The notes beneath the pieces are model-generated. The model was given only the letters and a program-made list of their open reading frames with translations. It did no database searches and had not been told where the DNA came from. Of a stretch of DNA of 64,000 nucleotides, positions 16,921 through 26,902 are shown one piece after another. This DNA comes from Paenibacillus oenotherae (GTDB taxonomy: Bacteria > Bacillota > Bacilli > Paenibacillales > Paenibacillaceae). Within the stretch, counting starts at the first letter, position 1. Every line of letters starts with the position of its first letter. A program made the translations under genes and the position numbers. The DNA lies in NCBI RefSeq assembly GCF_019443105.1, contig NZ_JAHZIJ010000006.1, positions 62,001 through 126,000 on the forward strand, read 5' to 3'.

Positions 16921-18726
16921 GTGATTAATCGCTATAGACGCACTTCTTTGATCCTAGTCAGCTCGCTCATTGCGCTGCTGATCGGGAATAATATGATCTA
17001 TTACTTTATTAGTAAAAACACGCTGGAAGAAAAAACTCTTAATGACATTAACAATGAATCCATCGTGCTGAACAAGATTCTTGAGAACTCACGAGAAGGG
17101 GCGAGATTTGTGGAAGCCCTTGTAGGAGAGAAGCTGCGATCTGATTCGATAGCGATACAATCACAAATTGACCCGGACATTAATCATGTAACAAACGAAC
17201 AATTGGATGCGCTTTCAGAGAAATTGAATATAAAGGCCATTACACTGCTGACAAAAACAAAGGACGCTTCATTTCATCTCACGAAGTCTTCGCATCGCGA
17301 AGAAATCAATCTGGACACGAAGAGATGGGGGCTGTGGAACAAAGCCTTTCTCGAACTGTATGATCGGAAAAATGTAACCGCTTTGAACTGGGGGCAAAGT
17401 CTCCCTAATTACTGGACGGGGCCTTTTTCTATATCCGATACCAACGCGGAAGAGTTTTATAAATATGGTTATTACTATGACGGTACAACGAACTATTTGA
17501 TCAATCCATTTGTTTCTGACAAGGTGTTTAAGGACTATGATAAATTGATTGGCATCAACTCTATTATTCATGATGTTACCTCCTCTAACAGAAGTGTTAT
17601 AGAGGTTTCTGGTATTAATCCTGCAACTTTTGGTAAAGAGCAGATCGAAGTGGAGAACGGAACAGGTCAGAAATACACGTTAAGGTATTATATTCCTATT
17701 TTCTTCGGGTCTTACGAATACAAGAATGAGAAGCTGGACTCTGAATATATTCAAAAAGCCATCGATACAAAAGAACTCGTTAGTTACAAAGCCGAGCTGA
17801 ATGGTAAAACAGTGCTCAAAGCGTTCATACCAGTATTCACCAATAAAATTGATGAGTTGGGGGTAATTACGGAGAATTCAGAAAAGGAGCTTGATAAAAC
17901 CCTCAATTACTACGTTATGGCGATAACGATCGACTATCAAGCCATCCAAAGCCAGCTCAATCAGATTCTTTGGGAGCTCTTGCTTGTAGTCATTGTAATT
18001 ACAGTTATTTGCATTATTTTGTTGGTTATGTTGAACAAATTCATTAGCAAAACGAAGGATCAGGCTGTTACGGAAACACAATCCGCTTATATTGATGAGA
18101 TGAACAGTTTATTTACAAGTATTAGAGGCCAGCGGCATGACTTCTTGAATCATATCAGTACGATTAGCGCTCTTGTTGAGCTTGATAAAATAAAGGAATT
18201 AAAGGAATACACAGGAGAACTTGTTGAAGATGTATTGAAAATCAATGACATCATCAGCATTGGCCAGCCTGCAATAGCTGCGCTGGTTCAGAGTAAATCC
18301 GTATCTGCAGAAGTGAAAGATATTCAATTCACTTTTTCATTTACAACATTGAAGGAGTTTCCCGAAGGTGTACGTTCAGTTGATTGTGTTCGGGCGATTG
18401 GCAACCTGGTTGACAACGCATTCGATGAGGTAATGAAATTGCCTAAGGAAGAACGGATTGTGAAGCTTATTGGAGAAATAGAATCCGGCATACTTAAATT
18501 AAGTGTATATAATAAAGGAACAATCCATGATGCAATAATCGAAAAGATCTTTGAAGCTGGTATTAGTTCGAAGAATGCGCAGGAACACTCTGGCCTTGGT
18601 CTAGCCATTACATTGGATATCGTACGAAAATATAAAGGCAGCATCCGTATTGATAATTCAGACGGGGTAACTTTTGTTATCGAAATTCCAATCAACCAGT
18701 ATGCAAAAGCGATATACTCAGCTTGA
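16921..18726 (+). CDS. Sensor histidine kinase with large extracytoplasmic domain (Spo0B/DcuS/NatK-like)
   Basis: This 601-residue kinase has one N-terminal span and an extracytoplasmic sensor of about 310 residues. A second span lies near residues 345-370, followed by a short linker. The phosphoacceptor region reads GQRHDFLNHISTISAL, with the H near residue 405. This Spo0B-type dimerisation box is shared with DcuS, CitA and GHKL kinases. The ATPase domain follows, with NLVDNAFDEV (N box) and HSGLGLAI (G box). GTG is the start, behind GGGGGGA. No response regulator is adjacent; the next gene is an exporter. The gene is more AT-rich than the flanking cls gene. A 43-base internal piece is repeated after the exporter. 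Confidence 0.85.
   Translation: MINRYRRTSLILVSSLIALLIGNNMIYYFISKNTLEEKTLNDINNESIVLNKILENSREGARFVEALVGEKLRSDSIAIQSQIDPDINHVTNEQLDALSEKLNIKAITLLTKTKDASFHLTKSSHREEINLDTKRWGLWNKAFLELYDRKNVTALNWGQSLPNYWTGPFSISDTNAEEFYKYGYYYDGTTNYLINPFVSDKVFKDYDKLIGINSIIHDVTSSNRSVIEVSGINPATFGKEQIEVENGTGQKYTLRYYIPIFFGSYEYKNEKLDSEYIQKAIDTKELVSYKAELNGKTVLKAFIPVFTNKIDELGVITENSEKELDKTLNYYVMAITIDYQAIQSQLNQILWELLLVVIVITVICIILLVMLNKFISKTKDQAVTETQSAYIDEMNSLFTSIRGQRHDFLNHISTISALVELDKIKELKEYTGELVEDVLKINDIISIGQPAIAALVQSKSVSAEVKDIQFTFSFTTLKEFPEGVRSVDCVRAIGNLVDNAFDEVMKLPKEERIVKLIGEIESGILKLSVYNKGTIHDAIIEKIFEAGISSKNAQEHSGLGLAITLDIVRKYKGSIRIDNSDGVTFVIEIPINQYAKAIYSA
17075..17117 (+). repeat. 43-bp direct repeat, copy inside the kinase gene
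   Basis: Positions 17075-17117, within codons 52-66 of the kinase, are identical to 20176-20218. The flanking bases differ at both ends. The match covers the residues around LENSREGARF. This copy is the functional, in-frame one. Confidence 0.95.
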
Positions 18727-18771
18727 CCCATATATTGGGTTTCTACCACCAAAAATATTATACTTTATTCA

Positions 18772-18799
18772 TTGACATATAATAGGTGTGATATAGTAT
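18772..18799 (+). promoter_or_regulatory. Promoter of the MFS exporter
   Basis: A consensus TTGACA at 18772-18777 and a TAGTAT at 18794-18799 are separated by 16 bases. The start would be near 18806, with AAGGAG before the ATG at 18840. The exporter can therefore be transcribed independently of the kinase. Confidence 0.6.
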
Positions 18800-18839
18800 A
18801 TTTATCTCAACAAGAAGAAACATCAAGGAGAGATAATTA

Positions 18840-20174
18840 ATGCCAATACCAAAAAACAAAGGACTATCAAAAACGGCAACCATTTTCACCTTACTGTTAG
18901 GCATTTTTATGGGGGCATTGGATCATGGAATCGTCGGGCCGGCGCTTAGTTCCATCATTGATGATTACAGTTTAGAGACATCTTGGGGTGTGTGGAGTTT
19001 CACCGTTTATACATTATTATTCGCAGTAAGCATTCCGATTTTGGGTAAACTCTCTGACCGTTTCGGTCGGAAACAGACATTCATGTTCGGCATCACTATG
19101 TTCGCAGCAGGTTCGCTTATTGCAGCACTCGCGCCAAACTTCACCGTATTTCTGATAGGGAGAGGGGTGCAAGCGATAGGGACTGGGGGGATATTTCCAA
19201 TCAGTGCAGCACAAATCGCTGTTTCTTATTCCCCTGAAAAGCGGGGACGTATGTTAGGCTTGATCGGCGTTGTATTCGGCGTAGGTACTATACTAGGACC
19301 GTTAGCGGGCGGCTTGATTGTATCTCATTTTGTATGGCAGGTCGTATTCCTGATTAACATTCCAATCTCTGTCGCTATCCTTATTCTTGCAGCCACGATA
19401 AAGCAAGAACAACAGTTGATACGTAAGGCAATAGATTCATTGGGAATCATTCTACTAACGGCAATTATCCTATCCCTCATGCTTGGCATTACCCTTAAGA
19501 GCTTCTGGATTATTCTAATCGGAATTTTACTTGTACCGCTCTTAATTCTAGTAGAAAAAAATCATGAAGATCCCATTATGAGGGTTACATATTTCACGAA
19601 ATCAAATAAACTAACATTACTTATAGCTTCGATGATATCCGGTTTTGTAATGGCGACTGCGACGAATCTGATGCCTTACTTTGCAGAAAACGTGCTGAAC
19701 CTTGACAAAGGAGCAGCTGGAATGAGTGTTGCTCCATTAGCAATTGCATCTATGGTTGCTTCGCTGATTGGGGGCATGATGGTAGATAAACTTGGAGCGA
19801 ATAAAGTTCTCATAACCGGATTCCTTATTACATTAGCTGCAGCGGTTGTACTGAGCTTTGGAGTAGATAGTCTTACTATATTCTATCCTGTAATTATATT
19901 GATGGGATTTGGTATCGGTATCATTATCGGTGCTCCGCTAAACATTTTAATCCTGCAAGCAGTGGATAACAAAGAAACAGGTTCAGCTATTGGTTACCTT
20001 AGCCTGTTCCGTTCTCTTGGGTCAACGTTAGGGCCGACTACTGCGGGACTATGCTTGGTGATGTTTAATGATGGGTTCGAGAAAGTTTTCATGATCAGTG
20101 GCGTGATGTCTTTGGTGAGCTTAATTCTTATAGCTAGCTTCATCAAAGCCAAACCTGCAGCTGCAAAAGGCTAA
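18840..20174 (+). CDS. MFS multidrug-type efflux transporter
   Basis: The 444-residue protein has twelve or more spans and typical drug:proton antiporter features. These are GKLSDRFGRKQTFMFG after span 2, GRGVQAIGTGGIFP in span 4 and GVVFGVGTILGPLAGG (antiporter motif C) in span 5. It falls among the DHA-type exporters of the MFS; the substrate cannot be read from the sequence. It is more AT-rich than the chromosomal genes around it and ends just before a copied 43-base fragment of the preceding kinase gene. That suggests local rearrangement or acquisition. Confidence 0.85.
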   Translation: MPIPKNKGLSKTATIFTLLLGIFMGALDHGIVGPALSSIIDDYSLETSWGVWSFTVYTLLFAVSIPILGKLSDRFGRKQTFMFGITMFAAGSLIAALAPNFTVFLIGRGVQAIGTGGIFPISAAQIAVSYSPEKRGRMLGLIGVVFGVGTILGPLAGGLIVSHFVWQVVFLINIPISVAILILAATIKQEQQLIRKAIDSLGIILLTAIILSLMLGITLKSFWIILIGILLVPLLILVEKNHEDPIMRVTYFTKSNKLTLLIASMISGFVMATATNLMPYFAENVLNLDKGAAGMSVAPLAIASMVASLIGGMMVDKLGANKVLITGFLITLAAAVVLSFGVDSLTIFYPVIILMGFGIGIIIGAPLNILILQAVDNKETGSAIGYLSLFRSLGSTLGPTTAGLCLVMFNDGFEKVFMISGVMSLVSLILIASFIKAKPAAAKG

Positions 20175-20175
20175 G

Positions 20176-20218
20176 AGATTCTTGAGAACTCACGAGAAGG
20201 GGCGAGATTTGTGGAAGC
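20176..20218 (+). repeat. 43-bp direct repeat, displaced kinase-gene fragment
   Basis: This exact copy of 17075-17117 begins one base after the exporter's stop codon. It has no start or continuation, so it is a rearrangement scar rather than a gene. It brackets the kinase C-terminal part and the exporter as one 3.1-kb segment. Confidence 0.95.
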
Positions 20219-20225
20219 GACATTT

Positions 20226-20245
20226 AACCCCATTAAATGGGGATT
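20226..20245. terminator. Hairpin between the exporter and kdpE
   Basis: CCCCATT (20228-20234) pairs with AATGGGG (20236-20242). On the minus strand it is followed by TTAAATG, on the plus strand by ATTTGG. It may serve converging transcription from both sides. Confidence 0.45.
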
Positions 20246-20259
20246 TGGCATTTGCAAAT

Positions 20260-20964
20260 TTATGAGAAACGATGCGAATCAAGAAGACGGTAGCCTATAC
20301 CGGGCTCCGTTATAATCCATTTGGGCTGCGTCGTGTCCTCCTCTAACTTTTTACGAAGGTGCCCGATGTACACCCGAATGTAGTGGTTATCTGATGGATT
20401 GTGATTGTCGCCCCATACCTGCTTGAGCAATTGACGCTGAGTCACGACTTTCCCAGCGTTGATCGCTAGAATTCTAAGCAGGTCATACTCCGTTGGCGTA
20501 AGCTTCATTCGCTCGCCTTTCATCTCGACGATTCGCTGTTCCAAATCTAAAACCAACTCGCCGATCCGAAGGATGGGATCTGTGACAGACTGTTGGGCAT
20601 GCCGAAGGGCAACCCGGATTCGGGCAACAAGTTCTCCCATGGCGAACGGTTTCGTTACATAATCGTCGGCACCGTTGTCGAGTGCCGCAATTTTGTCTTC
20701 TTCTCTATCCTTGGCTGTCAGTACGATGATAGGCACGTCAGACCAGCTTCGAATTCGGTTCAATACTTCCATGCCGGTCATGTCCGGCAGTCCTAGATCG
20801 AGAATGATTAAATCTGGACAAACCGAGGAGGCCAGCTGCAATCCCTCTTCTCCCGTAGCTGCTTCTTCAGTGGCATATTGATGGGCCTGCAGGGTCACTG
20901 TCAGGAGCTTGCGAATTTGGGGCTCGTCATCGACAATCAAAATTGGTTTGTTGGCTTCATTCAT
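20260..20964 (-). CDS. kdpE: KdpE response regulator
   Basis: The 234-residue protein is an OmpR-family regulator. The receiver has ILIVDDEPQIRK with the acidic pocket, DLIILDLGLPD with the phosphorylated Asp, VLTAKD, and a Lys in VTKPF. The C-terminal winged helix ends GIGYRLLD. Its start overlaps the kdpD stop (ATGA). Position beside kdpD and divergent from kdpFABC identifies it as the activator of the high-affinity potassium pump. Confidence 0.93.
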   Translation of the reverse strand: MNEANKPILIVDDEPQIRKLLTVTLQAHQYATEEAATGEEGLQLASSVCPDLIILDLGLPDMTGMEVLNRIRSWSDVPIIVLTAKDREEDKIAALDNGADDYVTKPFAMGELVARIRVALRHAQQSVTDPILRIGELVLDLEQRIVEMKGERMKLTPTEYDLLRILAINAGKVVTQRQLLKQVWGDNHNPSDNHYIRVYIGHLRKKLEEDTTQPKWIITEPGIGYRLLDSHRFS

Positions 20965-22520
20965 ACTCGTGATCCTCCATGGCTTGATTCATGTACGGTT
21001 GCCAGCTCGTTCGTCGCCGGAATTGGAAGTGTAATGGTTATGACGGTTCCCCGAGGCTCATTGCGCCGTCCCGCAATAGTGCCGCTATGAAGCTCCATAA
21101 TACCTTTGCATATGGCCAGTCCCAGGCCAGTACCCGTTACATGTCTGGTGGCAGGCGAACGGTAAAATTTATCGAAAATGCGCTCGTACTCATCGTCGTC
21201 AAGCCCGATTCCTTGATCTGCAATAGCGATAGCAAGGCAGAGACCTTCAACAGAGACATTGATGTTGATTTCACTATGATCGGGACTGTATTTGATCGCA
21301 TTGCTCAGCACATTAACCAATACCTGCTCAAGCAGAATCTCATCGCCCAATAACATTGGAACCTCCTCAGGCAGCTTCACCTGAATCCTTCTATGCTGTT
21401 GAAAATCCCTCACTTGTGCCAAAGCTACTCCTATCAGATCAACTGCATCGCACCAATTATGACGCAAACGCGGCATTCCGCTTTCCAGCTTCGCCATACT
21501 CAGCAGATTCATCACAAGGCGATTCATACGGAGCGCACCATCGCGAACGGTCATGAGCAATTCTTGCCGATCCTCCGGCGAGAAGAGATGGCCGCCTTCG
21601 ATAAGCCCGGTTGCAGAGCCGATAATAGCGGCCAGCGGGGTACGCAGCTCATGCGAGACGGAATCTAAAATCGCTGTGCGAAGACGCTCCGATTCGATCG
21701 TCAATTGGGCCATTCTTGCTTCATCCGCTAGTTTAACGCGATCGATGGCACTGGCTGCCAGGCCGCAGATGGCTTCCAGCATTTGTTGTTGCTCGCTTGT
21801 TACTCCGTTTTCTAACTTTTCCACCTGTATGGCCAACACGCCGTGTACATGACTCTCGGTCCGCAGAGGCAAGTAGCAGCCAGGCGCTTCCCTTATGGTG
21901 CCGCTGCCATTGCCAATCGCTTCTCCATAATCGAATGCCAGCTTTGCCATCACCTTCTCCGCTTCGCCTTGCCCCCACTCGTTATGCATTCCTGAATGAT
22001 GGGATAACACCAGCCGGTGTTTGTTATCCGGCAAGTAGATCGCGATTTCGGTACCGATGATTTGCGCGACATGATTGGATACATTCTCGAGCAAGGAGTG
22101 GATGTCATTCATGTCGCTCATCTGTTTGCTCAGCTCATAAAGCGCGGCCGTGTGTGCTTCTCTTTGCTTGGAATAAAGCAGCTGCCGCTTCAGCCGTTCA
22201 GCCAGGTGGGCGGTTAATATGGCTACTGCCAAGTAGACACCGAAAGAAATCAGATAGCGCAAGTCAGAGACAATAAAACTCAGAACGGGAGAAACAAAGA
22301 AAAAGTCAAACGACAGCGCCCCGAGAACAGCTGTGTAAATAGCGGATCGCATGCCCCACAAGACGGCGCTTAACAAAACGGGCAATAGAAAGAGAAGCGC
22401 TATGTTCACCAGGTCCAGGGCAAGTCCGATCGCATACATCGATGCCGTCATAGCGGCGATGAGCAGCGTGATCCCCCAATACGGAGCCCACTTCAGACCT
22501 ATGAGCCTCAACTTTCGCAT
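20961..22520 (-). CDS. kdpD: KdpD histidine kinase lacking the N-terminal KdpD/Usp sensor half
   Basis: The 519-residue protein starts directly with the four closely spaced membrane spans typical of the KdpD middle (DUF4118). It then has a GAF-like domain, a HisKA box (DSVSHELRTPLAAIIG) and an ATPase with NVLSNAIKYSPDH and GTGLGLAICKG. Full KdpD is about 890 residues and begins with a Walker-containing domain plus a Usp domain, absent here. That part is encoded separately at 27583-29895. The kinase probably senses potassium or ionic stress together with that protein. It is co-transcribed with kdpE. Confidence 0.9.
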   Translation of the reverse strand: MRKLRLIGLKWAPYWGITLLIAAMTASMYAIGLALDLVNIALLFLLPVLLSAVLWGMRSAIYTAVLGALSFDFFFVSPVLSFIVSDLRYLISFGVYLAVAILTAHLAERLKRQLLYSKQREAHTAALYELSKQMSDMNDIHSLLENVSNHVAQIIGTEIAIYLPDNKHRLVLSHHSGMHNEWGQGEAEKVMAKLAFDYGEAIGNGSGTIREAPGCYLPLRTESHVHGVLAIQVEKLENGVTSEQQQMLEAICGLAASAIDRVKLADEARMAQLTIESERLRTAILDSVSHELRTPLAAIIGSATGLIEGGHLFSPEDRQELLMTVRDGALRMNRLVMNLLSMAKLESGMPRLRHNWCDAVDLIGVALAQVRDFQQHRRIQVKLPEEVPMLLGDEILLEQVLVNVLSNAIKYSPDHSEININVSVEGLCLAIAIADQGIGLDDDEYERIFDKFYRSPATRHVTGTGLGLAICKGIMELHSGTIAGRRNEPRGTVITITLPIPATNELATVHESSHGGSRV

Positions 22521-22895
22521 GTTATCCGCACCTCGTTAATTGGTTTGAAGTTTCTTCTTTAATGTAAACGAATCAGGCGTAAAAAAGATATAAAAGAAAA
22601 TGGTGCCCGGCGTAAAAATCATATAAATACTGCGCAATATCGTGAAATATGAAGTGTCATTAAGGAAAGTCAAGGTTTGATCACATTAACATTTGAAATC
22701 GGTTTTAAAGCTTCATTTTTGATCAAATTTTCAGGAGCATTCATTTTACAGTGATGTCCTCCAGAAGTAAGATACATTCAGCGAATCGAGCTGTAATTCG
22801 ATTCCAACCCCATTCGAAACGGTGCGAAATCGGGGGGAACCGGCGATTGTATGAGAGCAAGACGTCCGGAAAATAATCGTTGGAGGAATGTCGAG
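22521..22895. promoter_or_regulatory. Divergent kdpD/kdpF control region
   Basis: This 375-base region separates leftward kdpDE from rightward kdpFABC. TTTGATCA occurs at 22676-22683 and again inside the palindrome TTTGATCAAA at 22718-22727. The copies are 42 bases apart, four helical turns, and are candidate regulator sites. GAATCGA/TCGATTC arms near 22779-22800 form a hairpin in the kdp leader. No complete promoter or c-di-AMP riboswitch could be recognised. Confidence 0.4.
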
Positions 22896-22997
22896 ATGAT
22901 GGAGGTTTGGATGGTACTGGCGCTTGCGGCATCCTTTTCACTGGCAGCCGGATTTCTCATCTGGTGCGGGAAAACGGTAGAAGACGGGGAGGCGTAG
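22896..22997 (+). CDS. 33-residue single-span protein upstream of kdpF
   Basis: The ATG is preceded by TGGAGGAATG with a good spacing. The short product has one hydrophobic span (WMVLALAASFSLAAGFLIW) followed by a charged tail (KTVEDGEA). It ends four bases before the kdpF start. I do not recognise it. Its ribosome site, hydrophobicity and position argue for a real small membrane peptide, perhaps a KdpF-like stabiliser of the pump. It is too short for many gene callers. Confidence 0.6.
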   Translation: MMEVWMVLALAASFSLAAGFLIWCGKTVEDGEA

Positions 22998-23001
22998 GAA
23001 A

Positions 23002-23079
23002 ATGACGATTATTTTAATCTTTACAGGCGCAGTGTTTGTCTACTTGATTTATGCCTTGCTGCATCCGGAAAAGTTCTGA
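23002..23079 (+). CDS. kdpF: KdpF small subunit of the potassium pump
   Basis: The 25-residue peptide is one membrane span ending in YLIYALLHPEKF, the standard KdpF ending (ALL.PE.F). KdpF stabilises the KdpFABC complex in the membrane. A weak AGGAA-type ribosome site precedes it, and kdpA begins 40 bases later. It is too short for ordinary open-frame detection but its motif and position make it clear. Confidence 0.88.
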   Translation: MTIILIFTGAVFVYLIYALLHPEKF

Positions 23080-23119
23080 CTGATTATTTGCAGCCGCTTA
23101 TTGCCAAGGAGGAACGGAA

Positions 23120-24799
23120 ATGGACATCTTGCAAATCGTGATCGTAATCGGTGTCTTGGTGCTGATCGCCAAGCCGCTTGGAAATGTTCTGTATCATGTT
23201 TTCTCGAACGAACCCAATCGGACGGACCACGTGTTCGGATGGCTGGAGAGGCCGATTTACGCATTAATCGGGTTGAAACAACGAGGTGGCATGAGTTGGA
23301 AACGGTATGCGCTCAGCTTTGTTGTTACGAACTTGATGCTTGTGGCGATCGGCTACATCCTGCTGCGGATGCAAAGCGGTTTGCCGCTGAATCCGAACGA
23401 TATCGGCAGTATGGAGCCAACGCTGGCATTCAATACGATCATTAGCTTCATGACGAATACCAACTTGCAGCATTACAGCGGAGAGACGGGATTGACCTAT
23501 TTCGCTCAAATGGCCGTCATCACTATGATGATGTTCACATCTGCGGCAAGCGGCTTCTCGGTTGCGGCAGCTTTCGTTCGTGGTGTCACCAGTAAGGGGA
23601 AGACGATAGGCAATTTTTTTGAAGACTTTGTTAAGGCCCATACCCGGGTGTTTCTGCCTCTTGCGACGATTGTTGCGCTGGTGCTCGTAGCGCTTCAGGT
23701 GCCGCAAACTCTTGATCCAACCTTGTCCTTAACCACTTTGCAAGGCGCAACACAGCAAATCGCGATCGGACCTGTCGCTTCATTGGAGTCTATTAAGCAT
23801 TTGGGGACGAATGGAGGGGGATTCTTCGGTGTCAATTCAGCTCATCCCTTCGAAAATCCTAATCCGCTGACAAACGTCATCCAGATTCTGTCGATGTGGG
23901 CGCTGCCAGCATCGCTGCCATTCATGTACGGAAGATTTGCGAACAACCGCAAGCAGGGCTGGGTTATTTTTGCGACTATGATGGCCTTGTTCCTCGTGTT
24001 CCTGACAGTTGCCTATACGGCAGAGAAGAGCGGCAATCCGCTATTAAACGATGTAGGGATCGATGCTTCGCAAGGCAGTATGGAAGGAAAAGAGGTTCGA
24101 TTCGGCATCGCCCAATCCGCTTTGTTTACAACCGTGACGACAGCGGCTACGACCGGATCGGTCAATAATATGCACGATACGTTGACGCCTCTCGGAGGCC
24201 TGGTACCGCTGGCAGAGATGATGCTGAATGTCGTATTTGGCGGCAAGGGCGTAGGGTTGATCAATATGCTCATGTATGCCATTCTCGCCGTTTTCATTTG
24301 CGGTCTAATGGTGGGCAGAACGCCGGAGTTTCTTGGCCGCAAGATCGAGCCGCACGAGATGAAGCTGATTGCGATTGCGATACTGGCTCATCCATTTATT
24401 ATATTAGTCCCGACCGCGGCTGCTTTCGTAACCGAGCTTGGCATGGGTTCCCTCTCGAATTCCGGCTTCCACGGGATCACGCAAGCGCTGTACGAATATG
24501 CATCCTCAGCCGCCAATAATGGATCAGGCTTTGAGGGACTTGCCGACAACACGCCGTTCTGGAATATAACGACCGGGCTAGTCATGTTTGTCGGGCGCTA
24601 TATTTCCATCATTGCCATGCTGGCCGTAGCCGGTTCGCTGACGCGCAAGCAATGGGTTCCAGAAACCATCGGGACGTTCCGTACGGACAACGCATTGTTT
24701 GTGTTCTTGCTCATCGGAACCGTCATACTAATCGGAGCGCTGACGTTCTTGCCGGTCATTGTGCTGGGTCCGATTGCAGAACATTTGACGATCCGCTAA
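23120..24799 (+). CDS. kdpA: KdpA potassium-binding channel-like subunit
   Basis: The 559-residue membrane protein has about ten spans and four pore-loop repeats that form the potassium selectivity filter. Visible family segments are [37 protein letters not shown] and [14 protein letters not shown]. It binds potassium outside and passes it towards KdpB. The ATG follows AAGGAGGAAC. The length is normal. Confidence 0.95.
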   Translation: MDILQIVIVIGVLVLIAKPLGNVLYHVFSNEPNRTDHVFGWLERPIYALIGLKQRGGMSWKRYALSFVVTNLMLVAIGYILLRMQSGLPLNPNDIGSMEPTLAFNTIISFMTNTNLQHYSGETGLTYFAQMAVITMMMFTSAASGFSVAAAFVRGVTSKGKTIGNFFEDFVKAHTRVFLPLATIVALVLVALQVPQTLDPTLSLTTLQGATQQIAIGPVASLESIKHLGTNGGGFFGVNSAHPFENPNPLTNVIQILSMWALPASLPFMYGRFANNRKQGWVIFATMMALFLVFLTVAYTAEKSGNPLLNDVGIDASQGSMEGKEVRFGIAQSALFTTVTTAATTGSVNNMHDTLTPLGGLVPLAEMMLNVVFGGKGVGLINMLMYAILAVFICGLMVGRTPEFLGRKIEPHEMKLIAIAILAHPFIILVPTAAAFVTELGMGSLSNSGFHGITQALYEYASSAANNGSGFEGLADNTPFWNITTGLVMFVGRYISIIAMLAVAGSLTRKQWVPETIGTFRTDNALFVFLLIGTVILIGALTFLPVIVLGPIAEHLTIR

Positions 24800-24822
24800 T
24801 TAAGAAGAGAGGGATTGCTGCC

Positions 24823-26856
24823 ATGAATGAAAAACGAAATAAAAGCTTATTCTCCGGTCCGCTTGTCGCTCAAGCTCTGAAAGCGAGTGTTGTGAAGCTG
24901 AGCCCGGCAGCGATGGTAAAAAATCCAGTGATGTTCGTCGTTGAGATCAGCGCGTTCGTTGTGCTGCTGATGACATTATTCCCAGGTTACTTTAACGCAG
25001 AGGACAGTTTGGGCTTTAACCTGACGGTATTCCTCATTCTGCTATTTACCGTATTATTCGCCAACTTTGCCGAAGCGCTGGCGGAAGGCCGAGGCAAAGC
25101 GCAAGCCGATACTCTGAAGCGAACCAAAGGGGAAAGTATGGCAAATAAAATAGTCGGCAGCGGAATAAGAACCGTTCCTTCGAACGAGCTGCGCAAAGGA
25201 GATATCGTCGTCGTCTCGCAAGGCGAGATGATTCCCGGCGACGGCGAAGTGATCGAGGGGCTGGCTTCCGTTGACGAATCCGCTATTACAGGAGAGTCGG
25301 CCCCGGTAATAAAAGAGGCGGGAGGCGATTTCAGCTCCGTGACGGGTGGCACCCGCGTGATCAGCGACCGGATTAAAGTGAAAATTGCTAGCGATCCCGG
25401 CGAAACGTTTATTGACCGCATGATCGCACTTGTTGAAGGCGCCGAGCGGCAAAAAACGCCGAACGAAATCGCGCTTAACACGCTGTTAATAAGCCTGACG
25501 ATCATATTCCTAATCGTCGTCGTGACACTGCGGCCGATCGCGACATATGTCGGCGTGGACCTGGAAATACCCGTACTCATCACGCTGCTCGTCTGTTTGA
25601 TCCCGACCACGATCGGGGGGCTGCTGTCCGCTATCGGCATTGCCGGCATGGACAGAGTTACGCAGTTCAATGTGCTGGCCATGTCAGGCAAGGCGGTCGA
25701 GGCAGCCGGCGATATTAACACGATGATTTTGGACAAAACGGGAACCATCACTTACGGGAACCGGATGGCTAGCGACATTGTTCCGATTGGGGGAGCCAGC
25801 CTGGATGAAACGGCCGTATGGGCTGCGATCTCCTCTATTCAAGATGAGACGCCGGAGGGCCGTTCCGTCATCGAGTGGATGAAGCATAACAGCAAAGCAT
25901 ATGATGCGACGCTTGGCGATGGCGGCAGTTTTGTCGAATTCAAAGCGGAAACACGGATGAGCGGCATTGATCTAAAAGATGGACGCCAAGTGCGCAAAGG
26001 TGCGGTAGACTCCGTCCGGAAATGGGTTATCGCGCAAGGCGGAGCGATTCCGCAGGATTTGGAAGGACAAGCAGACCGAATAGCTTCTGAAGGCGGGACG
26101 CCGCTTGCGGTGGCGGTGGGCAACCGGGTGTTCGGCGTTATCTATTTAAAGGATACGGTAAAGCCTGGCATGCGCGAGCGTTTTGGCCAGCTTCGCGAGA
26201 TGGGCATCAAAACCATCATGTGTACCGGCGACAATCCGCTGACCGCAGCGACCATTGCCAGAGAAGCAGGCGTTGATGATTTTATTGCGGAAAGCAAACC
26301 GGAGGATAAAATTGCCGTCATTCGGCGGGAGCAAGCGGAAGGCAAATTAGTCGCTATGACCGGAGACGGGACGAACGATGCGCCGGCATTAGCTCAGGCG
26401 GACGTAGGCCTGGCGATGAACAGCGGCACGATGGCCGCCAAGGAAGCTGCCAATATGGTCGATCTGGATTCCGATCCTTCCAAGATTATCGAGGTTGTAG
26501 CGATCGGAAAACAGCTGCTCATGACGCGCGGCGCATTGACCACCTTCAGTATCGCCAACGACATTGCCAAGTATTTCGCAATTATTCCGGCGATGTTCAT
26601 GCTCGCGATTCCCGAGATGGAAGCTCTGAACATTATGAACCTCGGATCCCCGTTGTCGGCGGTACTCTCGGCACTTGTCTTTAATGCCATTATTATTCCG
26701 CTGCTTATTCCGCTGGCCATGAAAGGCGTTGCTTATCGGCCGATGCATGCCTCGCGCCTGCTGAGCCGCAATTTGCTAGTCTTTGGCCTTGGAGGGGTTA
26801 TTGCTCCGTTCATTGGCATTAAAATCATCGATTTAATCGTTCACGTGTGGATCTGA
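24823..26856 (+). CDS. kdpB: KdpB P-type ATPase subunit
   Basis: The 677-residue protein is the catalytic subunit of the potassium pump. The phosphorylation motif is [12 protein letters not shown] near residue 305. The actuator loop is GESAPV, and the hinge reads [21 protein letters not shown]. Six to seven spans surround these domains. ATG 24823 follows AGAGAGGGA and gives the usual N-terminus. It lies 23 bases after kdpA. Confidence 0.95.
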   Translation: MNEKRNKSLFSGPLVAQALKASVVKLSPAAMVKNPVMFVVEISAFVVLLMTLFPGYFNAEDSLGFNLTVFLILLFTVLFANFAEALAEGRGKAQADTLKRTKGESMANKIVGSGIRTVPSNELRKGDIVVVSQGEMIPGDGEVIEGLASVDESAITGESAPVIKEAGGDFSSVTGGTRVISDRIKVKIASDPGETFIDRMIALVEGAERQKTPNEIALNTLLISLTIIFLIVVVTLRPIATYVGVDLEIPVLITLLVCLIPTTIGGLLSAIGIAGMDRVTQFNVLAMSGKAVEAAGDINTMILDKTGTITYGNRMASDIVPIGGASLDETAVWAAISSIQDETPEGRSVIEWMKHNSKAYDATLGDGGSFVEFKAETRMSGIDLKDGRQVRKGAVDSVRKWVIAQGGAIPQDLEGQADRIASEGGTPLAVAVGNRVFGVIYLKDTVKPGMRERFGQLREMGIKTIMCTGDNPLTAATIAREAGVDDFIAESKPEDKIAVIRREQAEGKLVAMTGDGTNDAPALAQADVGLAMNSGTMAAKEAANMVDLDSDPSKIIEVVAIGKQLLMTRGALTTFSIANDIAKYFAIIPAMFMLAIPEMEALNIMNLGSPLSAVLSALVFNAIIIPLLIPLAMKGVAYRPMHASRLLSRNLLVFGLGGVIAPFIGIKIIDLIVHVWI

Positions 26857-26902
26857 CGAAGGAATCGCGCTTCCCATACCAATCGGAAAGAAGGAAGAAG
26901 CC

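Noticed and set aside
22741-22895. Possible c-di-AMP (ydaO-type) riboswitch in the kdp leader
   Set aside because: A GGGGGGAACC stretch is present, and such riboswitches control potassium genes in Bacilli, but the other conserved blocks could not be found. A covariance search would decide.
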